Shown: piece after piece, positions 49,034-59,141 of the stretch
Position numbering within the stretch: the stretch's first letter is position 1
Layout: every line of letters starts with the position of its first letter
Assembly (NCBI RefSeq): GCF_002188635.1
Contig: NZ_NINX01000047.1
Location: forward strand, 1 to 64,000
DNA from: Pigmentiphaga sp. NML030171
GTDB lineage: Bacteria > Pseudomonadota > Gammaproteobacteria > Burkholderiales > Burkholderiaceae_B
Reading direction: 5' to 3'
Length of the DNA stretch: 64,000 nt
Translations under genes and position numbers: made by a program
Notes under the pieces: generated by a model
Seen by the model: the letters and a program-made list of their open reading frames with translations, nothing else
Told to the model about the DNA's origin: nothing
The model's database searches: none

Positions 49034-50266
49034 ATGGCTATAGTCGACGTAAAAGTCCCCCAATTTTCTGAATCGGTGTCGGAAGGCACACTGCTGACCT
49101 GGAAGAAGAAGCCGGGCGAAGCCATCTCGCGCGATGAAATCGTGATCGAGATCGAGACCGACAAGGTCGTGCTGGAAGTGCCGGCGCCCGCCGACGGCGT
49201 GCTGGCCGAGATCGTCAAGGCCGACGGCAGCACCGTTACCTCGGAAGAAGTGATCGCCAAGATCGACACGGAAGGCAAGGCCGGTGCCGCCGCCGCGCCC
49301 GCCGCCGCTGCGCCCGCTCCGGCCGCCGCCGCCCCGGCTCCCGCAGCGGCTCCTGCCGCCGCCCCGGCTGCCGCGCCTGCCACCTCGATCCCGTCGCCCG
49401 CCGCCGCCAAGCTGCTGGCCGAGCAGGGCATCGCCCCCGAGTCCGTGCAAGGCACGGGCCGCGGTGGCCGCATCACCAAGGGCGACGCCCTGGGCGCCGC
49501 CGCCGCCCCGGCCGCCAAGCCCGCCGCCGCGCCCATCGTCAACGAAGCCGCGACCCTGGTCAACGGCCGTCCCGAGCAGCGCGTGCCGATGAGCCGGCTG
49601 CGCGCCCGCGTGGCCGAGCGCCTGCTGCAATCGCAAGCGGAAAACGCCATCCTGACCACGTTCAACGAGGTCAACATGCAGGCCGTGATGGACCTGCGCG
49701 CCAAGTACAAGGACAAGTTCGAGAAGGAACACGGCGTCAAGCTGGGCTTCATGTCCTTCTTCGTGAAGGCCGCCGTGGCCGCGCTCAAGCGCTATCCCAT
49801 CATCAACGCCTCGGTCGACGGCAAGGACATCGTCTACCACGGCTACTTCGACATCGGCATCGCCGTCGGCAGCCCGCGCGGCCTGGTGGTGCCCATCCTG
49901 CGCAACGCCGACCAGCTCAGCCTGGCCGACATCGAGAAGAAGATCGCCGAATTCGGCCAGAAGGCCAAGGAAGGCAAGCTCAGCCTGGACGACCTGACCG
50001 GCGGCACGTTCTCGATCTCGAATGGCGGCACCTTCGGCTCGATGCTGTCGACCCCCATCATCAACCCGCCGCAATCGGCCATCCTGGGCGTGCACGCCAC
50101 CAAGGACCGCGCCGTGGTGGAGAACGGCCAGATCGTCATCCGCCCGATGAACTATCTGGCGATGTCCTACGACCACCGCATCATCGACGGCCGCGAGGCC
50201 GTGCTGGGCCTGGTCGCGATGAAGGAAGCCCTGGAAGACCCGCAGCGCCTGCTGCTAGACATTTAA
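49034..50266 (+). CDS. sucB: 2-oxoglutarate dehydrogenase E2 (dihydrolipoyl succinyltransferase)
   Basis: 410 residues from the ATG at 49034. Lipoyl domain with the modified Lys in [14 protein letters not shown] (about residue 43), an Ala/Pro linker, the peripheral subunit-binding domain ([32 protein letters not shown]), a second linker, and the catalytic domain with [13 protein letters not shown]. Assembles the 24-mer core of the complex. Confidence 0.96.
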   Translation: MAIVDVKVPQFSESVSEGTLLTWKKKPGEAISRDEIVIEIETDKVVLEVPAPADGVLAEIVKADGSTVTSEEVIAKIDTEGKAGAAAAPAAAAPAPAAAAPAPAAAPAAAPAAAPATSIPSPAAAKLLAEQGIAPESVQGTGRGGRITKGDALGAAAAPAAKPAAAPIVNEAATLVNGRPEQRVPMSRLRARVAERLLQSQAENAILTTFNEVNMQAVMDLRAKYKDKFEKEHGVKLGFMSFFVKAAVAALKRYPIINASVDGKDIVYHGYFDIGIAVGSPRGLVVPILRNADQLSLADIEKKIAEFGQKAKEGKLSLDDLTGGTFSISNGGTFGSMLSTPIINPPQSAILGVHATKDRAVVENGQIVIRPMNYLAMSYDHRIIDGREAVLGLVAMKEALEDPQRLLLDI

Positions 50267-50267
50267 T

Positions 50268-50356
50268 CCCCCCCTACGCGCTTACGCGCGCCCCCCCAGG
50301 GGGGCGGCACTGGCCGACCGGCGGAGCCGGATCGGCGGTGCCCTGGGTTGAGACCC
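50268..50356 (+). repeat. Intergenic palindromic module between sucB and lpd
   Basis: Begins within the sequence after the sucB stop: CCCCCCTACGCGCTTACGCGC, GCCCCCCCAGGGGGGC, and the long stem GGCACTGGCCGACCGGC / GCCGGATCGGCGGTGCC around GGA. About 50 bp separate it from the lpd start. Confidence 0.82.
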
Positions 50357-50402
50357 GCGTTGGCACTTGGGGTAGTTGGGTCCTTCTAACTGGAAAAATG
50401 AA

Positions 50403-51830
<1,428 letters not shown>

Positions 51831-51843
51831 CAAGGGAAGCCCA

Positions 51844-51929
51844 CCCCCTACGCCCTTCGGGCGCCCCCTCAAGGGGGCGGTACTGGCGGACCGGCGGAGC
51901 CGGATCCGCTGTGCCCTGGAGTCGGGATG
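51844..51929 (+). repeat. Intergenic palindromic module 3' of lpd
   Basis: CCCCCTACGCCCTTCGGGCG, CCCCCTCAAGGGGG and stem GTACTGGCGGACCGGC / GCCGGATCCGCTGTGCC, 13 bp after the lpd stop and just before the terminator. The first half matches the copy after mdh. Confidence 0.8.
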
Positions 51930-51934
51930 CTGAG

Positions 51935-51963
51935 AAAAAACGGCCGTGAGGCCGTTTTTTTTG
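51935..51963 (+). terminator. Rho-independent terminator of the suc operon
   Basis: AAAAAACGGCC-GTGA-GGCCGTTTTTT followed by further T residues. Confidence 0.92.
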
Positions 51964-51976
51964 TCTTGAAGGGTGG

Positions 51977-53335
51977 TCAGGCCGTGGCGCCGCGGTGGGC
52001 GGCCACGACGCGGTCGACGAAGGCGCCGGCGGCGCCGGTGTAGGCTTGGGGATCCAGCATGCGGTCGATGTCCTCGGGCTTGAGGTGGCGGGCGATGGTC
52101 GGGTTGGCCAGCAGGCCGTCCTTGAACGTGCCGCCGCGCTCGAATACGTCCATGCAGATCTCGTAGACCAGCTCGTGGGCTTCCTGCCGGCCCAGGTGGT
52201 CGCCCAGCTTCATCATGACGGCTTCGGACAGCAGCAGGCCTTTCTGCACGAACAGATTGCGTTCCATGTTGTTGCCCCGGACGGTCAGGCCGGCGGTGAC
52301 GTAGGCCAGCTTGGCGAAGGCCGCGTCGGCCATGCAGCACAGGCGGGTGACGAACTCGCGTTCGGTCTGGAGCACGATCTTGTCGCGCTCGTGCTCGGCC
52401 ATCATGCCTTCCAGCCCCAGCGCCACGGTGCTGCGGACGACGCGCGAGATCGCCACGATGCCCTCGCAGGCGGGCGGGTTGCGCTTGTGGGGCATGGTGC
52501 TGCTGCCCACCTTGCCCAGGGTGAAGGGCTCTTCGAGTTCGGCGGTCTCGGTCTTCTGCAGGCTGTAGATCTCGTGGGCGATCTTGCCGGCGGTGCTGGT
52601 GCAGATCGCCAGCACGCAGGCCAGTTCGGCGATGCCGTCGCGCGCCACGTGCCAGCAGATCTCGGGGCAGGCCAGGCCCAGTTCCTTGAACAGGGCCTCC
52701 TGGACCTCGATGCCGCGGTCGCCCAGGGCGGCCAGCGTCCCGACCGCGCCCGAGAACTGGCCGACCAGCACCCGTTCCTTCATCTGCCGCAGGCGCTCCA
52801 GGTTGCGGCCGATCTCGGCCGCCCATACCGCGGCCTTGAAGCCGAAGGTGATGGGCAAGGCCTGCTGGCCGTGGCTGCGTCCCGCCATGGTCTGGTCGCG
52901 ATGCCGCTCGGCCAGCGCGATGACATGGGCAAGCGCCCGGCGGTAGTTGCCCTCGATCTGTTCCAGCGCTTCCTTGACCTGCAGGATGGTGCCGGTGTCG
53001 ACGATGTCCTGCGTCGTCGCGCCCCAGTGGATGAATTCCCCGGTGTCGCCGTCGCACACTTTCTTCATGGCCCGCAGCAGCGGAACGATGGGGTGGCTGG
53101 TGCGATCCATTTCCTGCTTCAGTTCCGCCAGGTCGATGAGCTCCACCCTGGCCTTGGCCTGGATCTCGTCGGCGGCGTGCCGGGGAATGATGTCCATGCG
53201 GGCTTGCACGCGAGCAAGGGCGGCTTCCACGTCCAGCCATTTCTGGACGGTCTGTTCGTCGCTGAAAATGGCCCGGGTGGCGGCGGTGCTGAACTGGTCT
53301 CGGAACAGCGCGCTGTCGATGACGTAGGCGCTCAT
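51977..53335 (-). CDS. Lyase-superfamily protein (adenylosuccinate lyase / PcaB-like)
   Basis: 452 residues from the ATG at 53335. Fumarase/aspartase superfamily with the signature GSSTMPHKRNPPACE, the catalytic-His region in AGRSHGQQALPITFG, and TGEFIHWGATTQDIVDTG near the N-terminal half. The architecture resembles 3-carboxy-cis,cis-muconate cycloisomerases and adenylosuccinate lyases. As the last gene of a catabolic operon it is unlikely to be the housekeeping PurB; its substrate is unknown. Confidence 0.82.
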   Translation of the reverse strand: MSAYVIDSALFRDQFSTAATRAIFSDEQTVQKWLDVEAALARVQARMDIIPRHAADEIQAKARVELIDLAELKQEMDRTSHPIVPLLRAMKKVCDGDTGEFIHWGATTQDIVDTGTILQVKEALEQIEGNYRRALAHVIALAERHRDQTMAGRSHGQQALPITFGFKAAVWAAEIGRNLERLRQMKERVLVGQFSGAVGTLAALGDRGIEVQEALFKELGLACPEICWHVARDGIAELACVLAICTSTAGKIAHEIYSLQKTETAELEEPFTLGKVGSSTMPHKRNPPACEGIVAISRVVRSTVALGLEGMMAEHERDKIVLQTEREFVTRLCCMADAAFAKLAYVTAGLTVRGNNMERNLFVQKGLLLSEAVMMKLGDHLGRQEAHELVYEICMDVFERGGTFKDGLLANPTIARHLKPEDIDRMLDPQAYTGAAGAFVDRVVAAHRGATA

Positions 53336-53390
53336 GGGGTTTGTCTCCTGTCGATGGGCGTGAATGGGCGATGCCGGGCGCAATCCGCTT

Positions 53391-53735
53391 TCACGCGGAG
53401 GCGTTCTGCTGGAAGGCTTCCATGGCATGCAGCGAATAGACGTAGGCCGCGCCGGCATTCAGCGCGATGGCCGTTCCCAGCGCGTCGCTGACTTCGGCTT
53501 CGGTGGCGCCGGCCTTGACCGCCGCCGCGGCATGCGAGGAAATGCAGCCGTCGCAGCGGGTGGTGACGGCCACGGCCAGTGCGATCAGCTCGCGCGTCTT
53601 GGCATCCAGCGCGCCGTTGGTGCCCAGCGCGGCATTCAGGCCCCGGTAGGCCTCCAGTACCTTGGGGTTGGTGTTGCCCAGCTTGTTGGACGACTGGCGC
53701 AGGGTGCCCAGCAGTTCCTTCCAGTTCTCGAACAT
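53391..53735 (-). CDS. AhpD-like carboxymuconolactone decarboxylase family protein
   Basis: 114 residues, one CMD domain, with the redox CxxC in TTRCDGCISSHAAAAVKAGATEAEVSDALGTAI. CMD proteins of this size are alkylhydroperoxidase-like or lactone decarboxylases. It lies between the Bug gene (32 bp) and the lyase gene (55 bp) of the same operon. Its redox role in a thiol-handling operon is plausible but unproven. Confidence 0.85.
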   Translation of the reverse strand: MFENWKELLGTLRQSSNKLGNTNPKVLEAYRGLNAALGTNGALDAKTRELIALAVAVTTRCDGCISSHAAAAVKAGATEAEVSDALGTAIALNAGAAYVYSLHAMEAFQQNASA

Positions 53736-53767
53736 GTGTTGCTCCTGTCTATGGGGATGGGGGCGTG

Positions 53768-54739
53768 TCAATCGACCTTGGTGCCGGCGGCACTGATCAC
53801 CTTCTTCCAGAGGGCGATGTCGTCGGCAAGGAAAGAGGCGAAGAATTCCGGCGTGCTGTTCATGGGCTCGACGCCGGCCTGCATCAGCTGGTTGCGGAAT
53901 TTCTCGTCCGCCAGCGCGTCGTTCACCGCCTGGTTCAGGCGCCTGACGATGGCCGGCGGGGTGCCGGCCGGCGCCAGCAGGCCGTACCAGGCGGCCACGT
54001 CCATGCCGTCCACGCCGGCCTCCGCCAGCGTGGGAATGTCGGGCACGGCGGCGGACCGCTTCGAGCTGGTCAGCCCGAGCACTTTGACCTTGTCGCTACC
54101 CATCAGCGCGGACATGGACGGGATGTTGATGAAGGTGAACTGGACCTCGCCGGTCTGCACGCCGTTGATGGACGGCCCCGACCCCTTGTAGGGAACGTGC
54201 GTGGCCGAGATGCCTGTCCGCAGCTTGAACAGCTCGGCGGACAGGTGCTGGGTGCTGCCGTGTCCGGACGAGGAGAAGTTCAACGCCCCCGGATGCTGCT
54301 TGCCATAGGCGACGAGCTGCTTGACGTCCTTGACCGGCAGCTTGCTGGAGACCACGAGCAGGTTGGGGCTCTGGCCGAATACCGCGATGGGCGCGAAGCT
54401 CTTGACGGGGTCGTAGTCGAGCTTGGGGAACAGGCTGACGTTGATCGCCAGCGCCGACGAGCTCAGGAACAGGGTGTAGCCGTCGGGGTCGGCCCGGGAA
54501 ACGTAGGTGGCGCCGATGTTCTGGCCCGCGCCGGGCCGGTTCTCCACGATCACGGATTGACCGAGTTTTTCCCCGAGCTGCTGCGCGAGCAGGCGGGCCG
54601 TCATGTCGGTGCCGCCGCCGGGCGTATAGCCGACCACGATCTTGACCGCGCGGGTCGGGAAGGACGCGGTGTCGGAAGCCGCCTGGGACAACGGGCTCAG
54701 CAATACCAGTGCCGCGCCTGCGGCAAGACGATGAAGCAT
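53768..54739 (-). CDS. Bug/TctC-family periplasmic substrate-binding protein
   Basis: 323 residues from the ATG at 54739. Signal peptide LAAGAALVLLSPLSQAA, then SFPTRAVKIVVGYTPGGGTDMTARLLAQQL and VIVENRPGAGQNIGATYV. Embedded in the operon with CoA-transferase, thiol dioxygenase and hydratase genes, so probably binds the substrate of that pathway. Confidence 0.9.
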   Translation of the reverse strand: MLHRLAAGAALVLLSPLSQAASDTASFPTRAVKIVVGYTPGGGTDMTARLLAQQLGEKLGQSVIVENRPGAGQNIGATYVSRADPDGYTLFLSSSALAINVSLFPKLDYDPVKSFAPIAVFGQSPNLLVVSSKLPVKDVKQLVAYGKQHPGALNFSSSGHGSTQHLSAELFKLRTGISATHVPYKGSGPSINGVQTGEVQFTFINIPSMSALMGSDKVKVLGLTSSKRSAAVPDIPTLAEAGVDGMDVAAWYGLLAPAGTPPAIVRRLNQAVNDALADEKFRNQLMQAGVEPMNSTPEFFASFLADDIALWKKVISAAGTKVD

Positions 54740-54788
54740 GGATGTCTCCTGTCGGGCGCCTCTGCGAGGGCGCTTGTGGTGGAAGGGA

Positions 54789-55529
54789 TTACTGCTGCCT
54801 GGCCGCGCGCACGCGCGCGGCGTACTCCTGGATGCGTTGCTTGAGCCCTGGCCGGGCGGCCGAGCGGGCCAGCAGCGCAAGGTCGGGATCGTCGGCCTGC
54901 GCCGTCCGCATCGCCTGGTCCAGCAGGGCCTGGGTGCCGGCGTCCGGGGCGTGCGCGGCAGGCGCATCCAGGTTCCGCGCCGCATCGATGCGTGCCTGGG
55001 CAAGGCCGGCCGCCAAGGCCTCGTCGGCGTCGATCCAGCGACCGGAGCGTATCCAGTCCTGGGCCGTGTCGCCGCCCACCAGCGCAGCCAGGCGGCGCGT
55101 GCCGAGCACCAGGCCGAAGCCGGCGGCGCCCGGGAAGGCGAACGAAGCGTCGTCGCGTATGAGCCGGCGCCGGCAGGCGGCGAAGAGGTCGGCACCGGCG
55201 CCGGCGACCCGGCCGTGGGCGACGGCGACCGTTTCGAAGGGAGCCCGGTGCACGGCCTGCAGCAGCAGTTCGATGCGGATGAAACGTGCAAGCAGGGAGT
55301 CGTCGGTTTCCCGGTCCAGGGCCGACAGGTCCACGCCGGTGCAGAAGTGACGGCCCGCGCCCTCGATCACGAGGCAGCGCACATCGTCCCGGACGCAGGC
55401 GTTTACGGCCTCGGACAGCGCGGCGACGAGGGCGGCCGACAGGGCGTTGCCGCAGGTCGGCCGGTCGAGCACGAGGCGGCGCACGCCCGAGCCGGCATCG
55501 GTCTCGATCTGGAGCAAGGCTTCAGGCAT
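54789..55529 (-). CDS. Enoyl-CoA hydratase/isomerase family protein
   Basis: 246 residues from the ATG at 55529, whose first 8 nt overlap the preceding dioxygenase gene. Crotonase fold: VRRLVLDRPTCGNALSAALVAAL, oxyanion-hole region EGAGRHFCTGVDLSAL, and GRVAGAGADLFAACRRRLIRDDASFAFPGAAGFGLVLG. One of the two hydratase Glu positions appears to be replaced (VLGTRRL region), so it may be a hydrolase or isomerase rather than a classical hydratase. Confidence 0.78.
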   Translation of the reverse strand: MPEALLQIETDAGSGVRRLVLDRPTCGNALSAALVAALSEAVNACVRDDVRCLVIEGAGRHFCTGVDLSALDRETDDSLLARFIRIELLLQAVHRAPFETVAVAHGRVAGAGADLFAACRRRLIRDDASFAFPGAAGFGLVLGTRRLAALVGGDTAQDWIRSGRWIDADEALAAGLAQARIDAARNLDAPAAHAPDAGTQALLDQAMRTAQADDPDLALLARSAARPGLKQRIQEYAARVRAARQQ

Positions 55530-56088
55530 TGGCGTATCCGGAGACGAAGGACTTGGCGGCGCCGGTCTCGGCGTCGTAGACATGGCGGGACTGCTTGCCG
55601 ATGTCCGTACCGTAGACGTGGATGCTGATCGAGACCCGATCGTCGTAGGCATTGCGCACGAGGTGGATGTCGCCGATGGACGGGGACACGCAAGTGGTTT
55701 GCCCGGGCTCGATGCGCTCTTCGATGGCAGCGGGGACCAGGCGTCCGTTTTCGCGGGCATAGGCGCGCGAGTATTCGGCGCCGCGCAGCATGCCGATCAC
55801 GCCCCAGGTGCAATGGTCGTGTATGGGCGTGCGCTGTCCCGGGCCCCAGACGAAGCTGACCACCGAATAGCGGCCGGCGGGATCCCGGTGCAGCAGGTAT
55901 TGCTGATAATGGACCGGGTGCGGACGCGAGCAGTCCCCGGGCAGCCAGTCGTCGTGAGCCACGAGCTCGCGTAGCAACGCCGCGCAGGCCTCGACGGCAT
56001 GAGGCTCGTCCGGCGCGGTGCCGAGGGCGGCGTCCATGCCGCGGACGAAGGCGGCCAGCCGGCCGGGTAGGGGGATCGTGGCGGTCAT
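55522..56088 (-). CDS. Thiol dioxygenase, 3-mercaptopropionate dioxygenase-like
   Basis: 188 residues, cupin. Iron ligands H90 and H92 (TPIHDHCTWGVIG) and H142 (GDIHLV). The outer-sphere triad S155–H157–Y159 (SISIHVYG), Q62 (HYQQYL) and R168 (KQSRHVYD) fall at the numbers I recall for Azotobacter/Pseudomonas 3-mercaptopropionate dioxygenases, which separates it from classical cysteine dioxygenases. It would turn a thiol carboxylate into a sulfinate with O2. Its ATG overlaps the CoA-transferase stop (ATGA) and its stop overlaps the hydratase start. Confidence 0.85.
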   Translation of the reverse strand: MTATIPLPGRLAAFVRGMDAALGTAPDEPHAVEACAALLRELVAHDDWLPGDCSRPHPVHYQQYLLHRDPAGRYSVVSFVWGPGQRTPIHDHCTWGVIGMLRGAEYSRAYARENGRLVPAAIEERIEPGQTTCVSPSIGDIHLVRNAYDDRVSISIHVYGTDIGKQSRHVYDAETGAAKSFVSGYANA

Positions 56089-57251
56089 GCCTGGGGCTCC
56101 CGGTTCAAGGCGTTGCGGATTTCGTCGTCGTGTTCGCCCAGCGCGGGCGGGGTACGCCGTATCGGCGGCGATCGTCCGTCCAGGCGGACCGGCGAAGCGA
56201 AGGTGCGCGTTTCGCGTCCGCCGGGCAGGCGCAGTCCCCGTACCCAGTCCATGTGCTCGACCTGGGGGTCGGCCAGCGCCGACGCGTAGTCGTTGATGCG
56301 GGCATGGGGCACGCCGGCCTGCCGGAAGACATCGATCCAATAGTCCACGCCGTGCAGCGCGAAGCGGGTCTCCAGGATGTCCTTCAGCGCCTCCTGGTTG
56401 CGCGCCCGGTCCAGGATGCTGCCGAAGCGCGGGTCGTGCGCCAGCTCGGGAAGTTCGACGGCGCGCACGACCGCGCGCCACAGGTTGTCGTTGCCGGCGG
56501 CGATCGCGAAATGGCCGTCCGCGGCGCGATAGGCCTGGTAGGGGGCGTTGCGGGGGTGGGCCGAGCCCAGCTTGCGCGGGTTCACGCCCGTGCCGAAGTA
56601 TTCGCTGGTCTGCAGCGCGCCGATGGCGAGCGTGCAGCCGAACATGGGAATGTCGAGGTGCGCGCCACGGCCGGTCCGTACCGCTTTCAGCAGCGATGAA
56701 GCCACGGTGAAGGCCGCGTACAGGCCCGACGAGAAATCGGAGATCGGGACGCCGCATTTGACCGGCGCGTCCGAATCGCCGGTCACGCTCATCACGCCGG
56801 CGGCTGCCTGCATGGTCAGGTCGAAGCCGCCTTCCTGGGCGCGCGGGCCGCTCTGCCCGTAGGCGGAGATCGAGCAATAGACCAGGGCGGGATTGCGCGC
56901 CGACAGCGCCGCGTAGCCCAGTCCCAGGCGGTCCATGACGCCGGGGCGGTTGTTCTCGATGAGGACGTCGGCCTTGTCCACCAGCGCGCGCGCGGTGGCG
57001 GCGTCCGCGGGGTTCTTCAGGTCCAGCACCACCGAGCGCTTGTTGCGGTTCAACGAGGCGAAGTTCTCGCTGTATCCCTCGCTGAGCGGCGGCCAGGCGC
57101 GCATGGCGTCGCCCCCGGGCGCCTCCACCTTGACGACCTCGGCACCCAGGTCGGCCAGCAGCATGCCGCAGAACGGGCCGGCCGCGATCGAGCAGAACTC
57201 GATGACGGTGATGCCGGCCAACGGCAGTTCGCGGGGTTCGATGTCGCTCAT
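56085..57251 (-). CDS. Family III CoA-transferase (CaiB/BaiF)
   Basis: 388 residues. Typical pieces: LPLAGITVIEFCSIAAGPFCGMLLADLGAEVVKVEAPGGDAMR, NRNKRSVVLDLKNP, the catalytic Asp in GFDLTMQAAAGVMSVTG, and HPRNAPYQAYRAADGHFAIA. Activates a carboxylic acid as CoA thioester. First gene of the six-gene operon and divergent from an IclR regulator; coupling to the thiol dioxygenase suggests the acceptor could be a sulfinate such as 3-sulfinopropionate (inference). Confidence 0.88.
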   Translation of the reverse strand: MSDIEPRELPLAGITVIEFCSIAAGPFCGMLLADLGAEVVKVEAPGGDAMRAWPPLSEGYSENFASLNRNKRSVVLDLKNPADAATARALVDKADVLIENNRPGVMDRLGLGYAALSARNPALVYCSISAYGQSGPRAQEGGFDLTMQAAAGVMSVTGDSDAPVKCGVPISDFSSGLYAAFTVASSLLKAVRTGRGAHLDIPMFGCTLAIGALQTSEYFGTGVNPRKLGSAHPRNAPYQAYRAADGHFAIAAGNDNLWRAVVRAVELPELAHDPRFGSILDRARNQEALKDILETRFALHGVDYWIDVFRQAGVPHARINDYASALADPQVEHMDWVRGLRLPGGRETRTFASPVRLDGRSPPIRRTPPALGEHDDEIRNALNREPQA

Positions 57252-57314
57252 GGGGGCTATGTCTCCTTGTCGAATTGGAGAGAGCTTATGAGCGTTCTCA
57301 GAAGAGGTACAACT

Positions 57315-57331
57315 GTTCTAGAATATGGAAC
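57315..57331. promoter_or_regulatory. Candidate IclR operator
   Basis: GTTCTAGAATATGGAAC: GTTC…GAAC arms around an AT-rich core, in the 99-bp divergent region, 20 bp before the iclR start. A TAGAAT -10-like hexamer lies within it. Confidence 0.45.
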
Positions 57332-57350
57332 GATCTAGCGAGGCATCACC

Positions 57351-58133
57351 ATGAACAACACCTTGCTCAAGGGGCTGGCCGTCATCGAGTTGCTGGCGCG
57401 CAGCCAGGGCGCCATGGGCGTCACGGACATCGCCCGGGCGCTGGGCCTGCCGAAGAGCAACGCGCACCGGCTGTTGCAGGCGCTGGCCGGGCAGCGCTAC
57501 GTGATCCGCCACGACGGCGGTTCGTACAGCATTTCGATCAAGCTCTGGGAGCTGGGCTCGGCCGCCTTGTCGGGGTTCGACCTGCGCCGCCACGCGGAAG
57601 GCGTCATGGATGCCCTCATGGACGCCACGGGCGAGTCCGTGCACCTGTCGGTCCTCGACCAGAAGGAGGTCGTCTACGTCCATAAGGTCGAAAGCCTGAA
57701 TCCGGTCCGGGCTTATTCGCAGATAGGCGGACGCGCGGCCGCCCATTGCGTGGCCACCGGCAAGGCGATGATCGCCTTTCGCACTGCGCAGTGGCTGCAG
57801 GCGATGTCGCAGGAGCTGGTGGCATATACCCCTCACACCATCGTCGATCCGGCCGCCTTCGCGGCCGAGATGGCGCAGATCCGCAAGCGGGGCTACGCCG
57901 TCAATCGCTGCGAGTGGCGCGAGGCGGTCAGCGGCGTGGCGGCGCCGATACGAGACGGCATGGGCCACGTCATCGCGGCCATCGGCGTCTCCGGACCCGA
58001 TGCGAGATTCAAGCCGCGCCGCTTGCGCGAGTTCTCCGAGCGCGTGCTCCTGGCCGCCCGGGAGTTGTCCGAGGGCCTGTCCGGCGGGCCGGACCATGGT
58101 TTGTCCCACGTGGCCAGCGCCTGGCGGCCCTGA
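57351..58133 (+). CDS. IclR-family transcriptional regulator
   Basis: 260 residues. N-terminal helix-turn-helix (LLKGLAVIELLARSQGAMGVTDIARALGLPKSNAHRLLQALAGQRYV) and the IclR effector domain (RHAEGVMDALMDATGESVHLSVLDQKEVVYVHKVE … YAVNRCEWREAVSGVAAPI). Divergent from the CoA-transferase/thiol-dioxygenase operon, which it probably controls. Confidence 0.9.
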   Translation: MNNTLLKGLAVIELLARSQGAMGVTDIARALGLPKSNAHRLLQALAGQRYVIRHDGGSYSISIKLWELGSAALSGFDLRRHAEGVMDALMDATGESVHLSVLDQKEVVYVHKVESLNPVRAYSQIGGRAAAHCVATGKAMIAFRTAQWLQAMSQELVAYTPHTIVDPAAFAAEMAQIRKRGYAVNRCEWREAVSGVAAPIRDGMGHVIAAIGVSGPDARFKPRRLREFSERVLLAARELSEGLSGGPDHGLSHVASAWRP

Positions 58134-58151
58134 CGCTCCCGCCCGCGGCTT

Positions 58152-59021
58152 TCAGCACGCGCTGCCGGCCCAATGGCCGCTGACCAGGCCGTCCGGCCGT
58201 TGCCGGGCCTGGACGCGGGCGCTGTCCGCCCAGGCGTCGCGCCGGACCTGCAGGCCGGCATAGATGCCGTAGCCCGCGCCGCAGCCGATCTCGCCGCCCG
58301 CCTCGACCCCTTCGCCGGCCCGGATCGAGCCCTGGGCCAGGATGTCGCCCAGGGCCTTGATGCCCCATGCCGATTCGATGTGATTGCCGGCCGTGACGTT
58401 GCCGCCGGCCAGGATGCCCTGGACGGCCACCAGGTCGTGCCCGGCGCCGATGTCGACGCCTGCCTTGATGCCGCGGCCGCTGCGCAGCGCGTGGCCGGCC
58501 TGGATGCTGCCGTCGGCCTGGAGCATCAGCCCGGCCACGATGTCGCCGCCGGCCTGGATGTCCCACTTGGCGCGGCAATGCCCGCCCGCGTCGAGCTGGG
58601 TGGCTGCCTCGATGCCCCAGCCGGCCGAGATGTCGCCGCCGGCGCGGATATGGCCGCCGCTGGCCAGATTGCCCGCGGCTTCGATGTCGCTGCCGGCCAC
58701 GATGGCGGTGCCGGCGCGTATGCCGCCGCCCGTGCACAGATGGCGGCCGGCGCGCACCAGCGTGTCGACATTGATGCCGCTGCGGACTTCGAGCGTGCCC
58801 GCGAACACGATGGCGTGGGCGTCGACCGTGTCCAGTCGCAAGACGGTGTCCACCGGTCCGAACTGGTCCAGCAGCCAGCAGGCGTCATCGACCCGGCCAT
58901 CGGCCACCAGGGCATCGAGGATGGCTTGATAGTCTCCGTGTCCGTTGTGGTCTCGGATGAACCAGCGGTAGCCGCCGGTGCAGGGGTTCTTGGCTTTGAC
59001 GAATTGCTTGGTGAGTTCCAT
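58152..59021 (-). CDS. Hexapeptide-repeat beta-helix protein of unknown function
   Basis: 289 residues, no signal peptide. An N-terminal domain (LTKQFVKAKNPCTGGYRWFIRDHN … DALVADGRVDDACWLLDQFGP) is followed by about 29 uninterrupted six-residue repeats of the form x-x-[ILV]-x-[AS]-[GA] from residue ~75 to ~248 (e.g. GDISAG, GSIQAG, RGIKAG, GSIRAG), which should fold as a regular solenoid of about ten turns. It resembles bactofilin-type polymers and acyltransferase left-handed helices, but no acyltransferase active-site His loop is visible. A short tail rich in Arg/Trp/Gln closes it. Role unknown. Confidence 0.72.
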   Translation of the reverse strand: MELTKQFVKAKNPCTGGYRWFIRDHNGHGDYQAILDALVADGRVDDACWLLDQFGPVDTVLRLDTVDAHAIVFAGTLEVRSGINVDTLVRAGRHLCTGGGIRAGTAIVAGSDIEAAGNLASGGHIRAGGDISAGWGIEAATQLDAGGHCRAKWDIQAGGDIVAGLMLQADGSIQAGHALRSGRGIKAGVDIGAGHDLVAVQGILAGGNVTAGNHIESAWGIKALGDILAQGSIRAGEGVEAGGEIGCGAGYGIYAGLQVRRDAWADSARVQARQRPDGLVSGHWAGSAC

Positions 59022-59049
59022 GGTGCCTGGCGCTGGCGATGAGCAAGGG

Positions 59050-59080
59050 CGCCCGCGTGGAGCAAGGCTGCACGCGGGCG
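59050..59080 (-). promoter_or_regulatory. Hairpin in the leader of the hexapeptide-repeat gene
   Basis: CGCCCGCGTG / CACGCGGGCG, a perfect 10-bp stem with an 11-nt loop, lies 29–59 bp upstream of the start codon at 59021, so it would form in the 5' leader. No T run on the minus strand; a translational rather than terminating role is conceivable. Confidence 0.35.
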
Positions 59081-59141
59081 AAAACAGTCGTTCCGGGCGG
59101 CCGGAGGCGGACGCCGGAACGGATGCGGGACTGGATGCTCG

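Noticed and set aside
58200-58760. Regular ~18-bp periodicity suggesting a tandem repeat or CRISPR-like array
   Set aside because: The period equals three hexapeptide codons sets of the beta-helix gene; units differ at synonymous and surface positions and there are no spacers.
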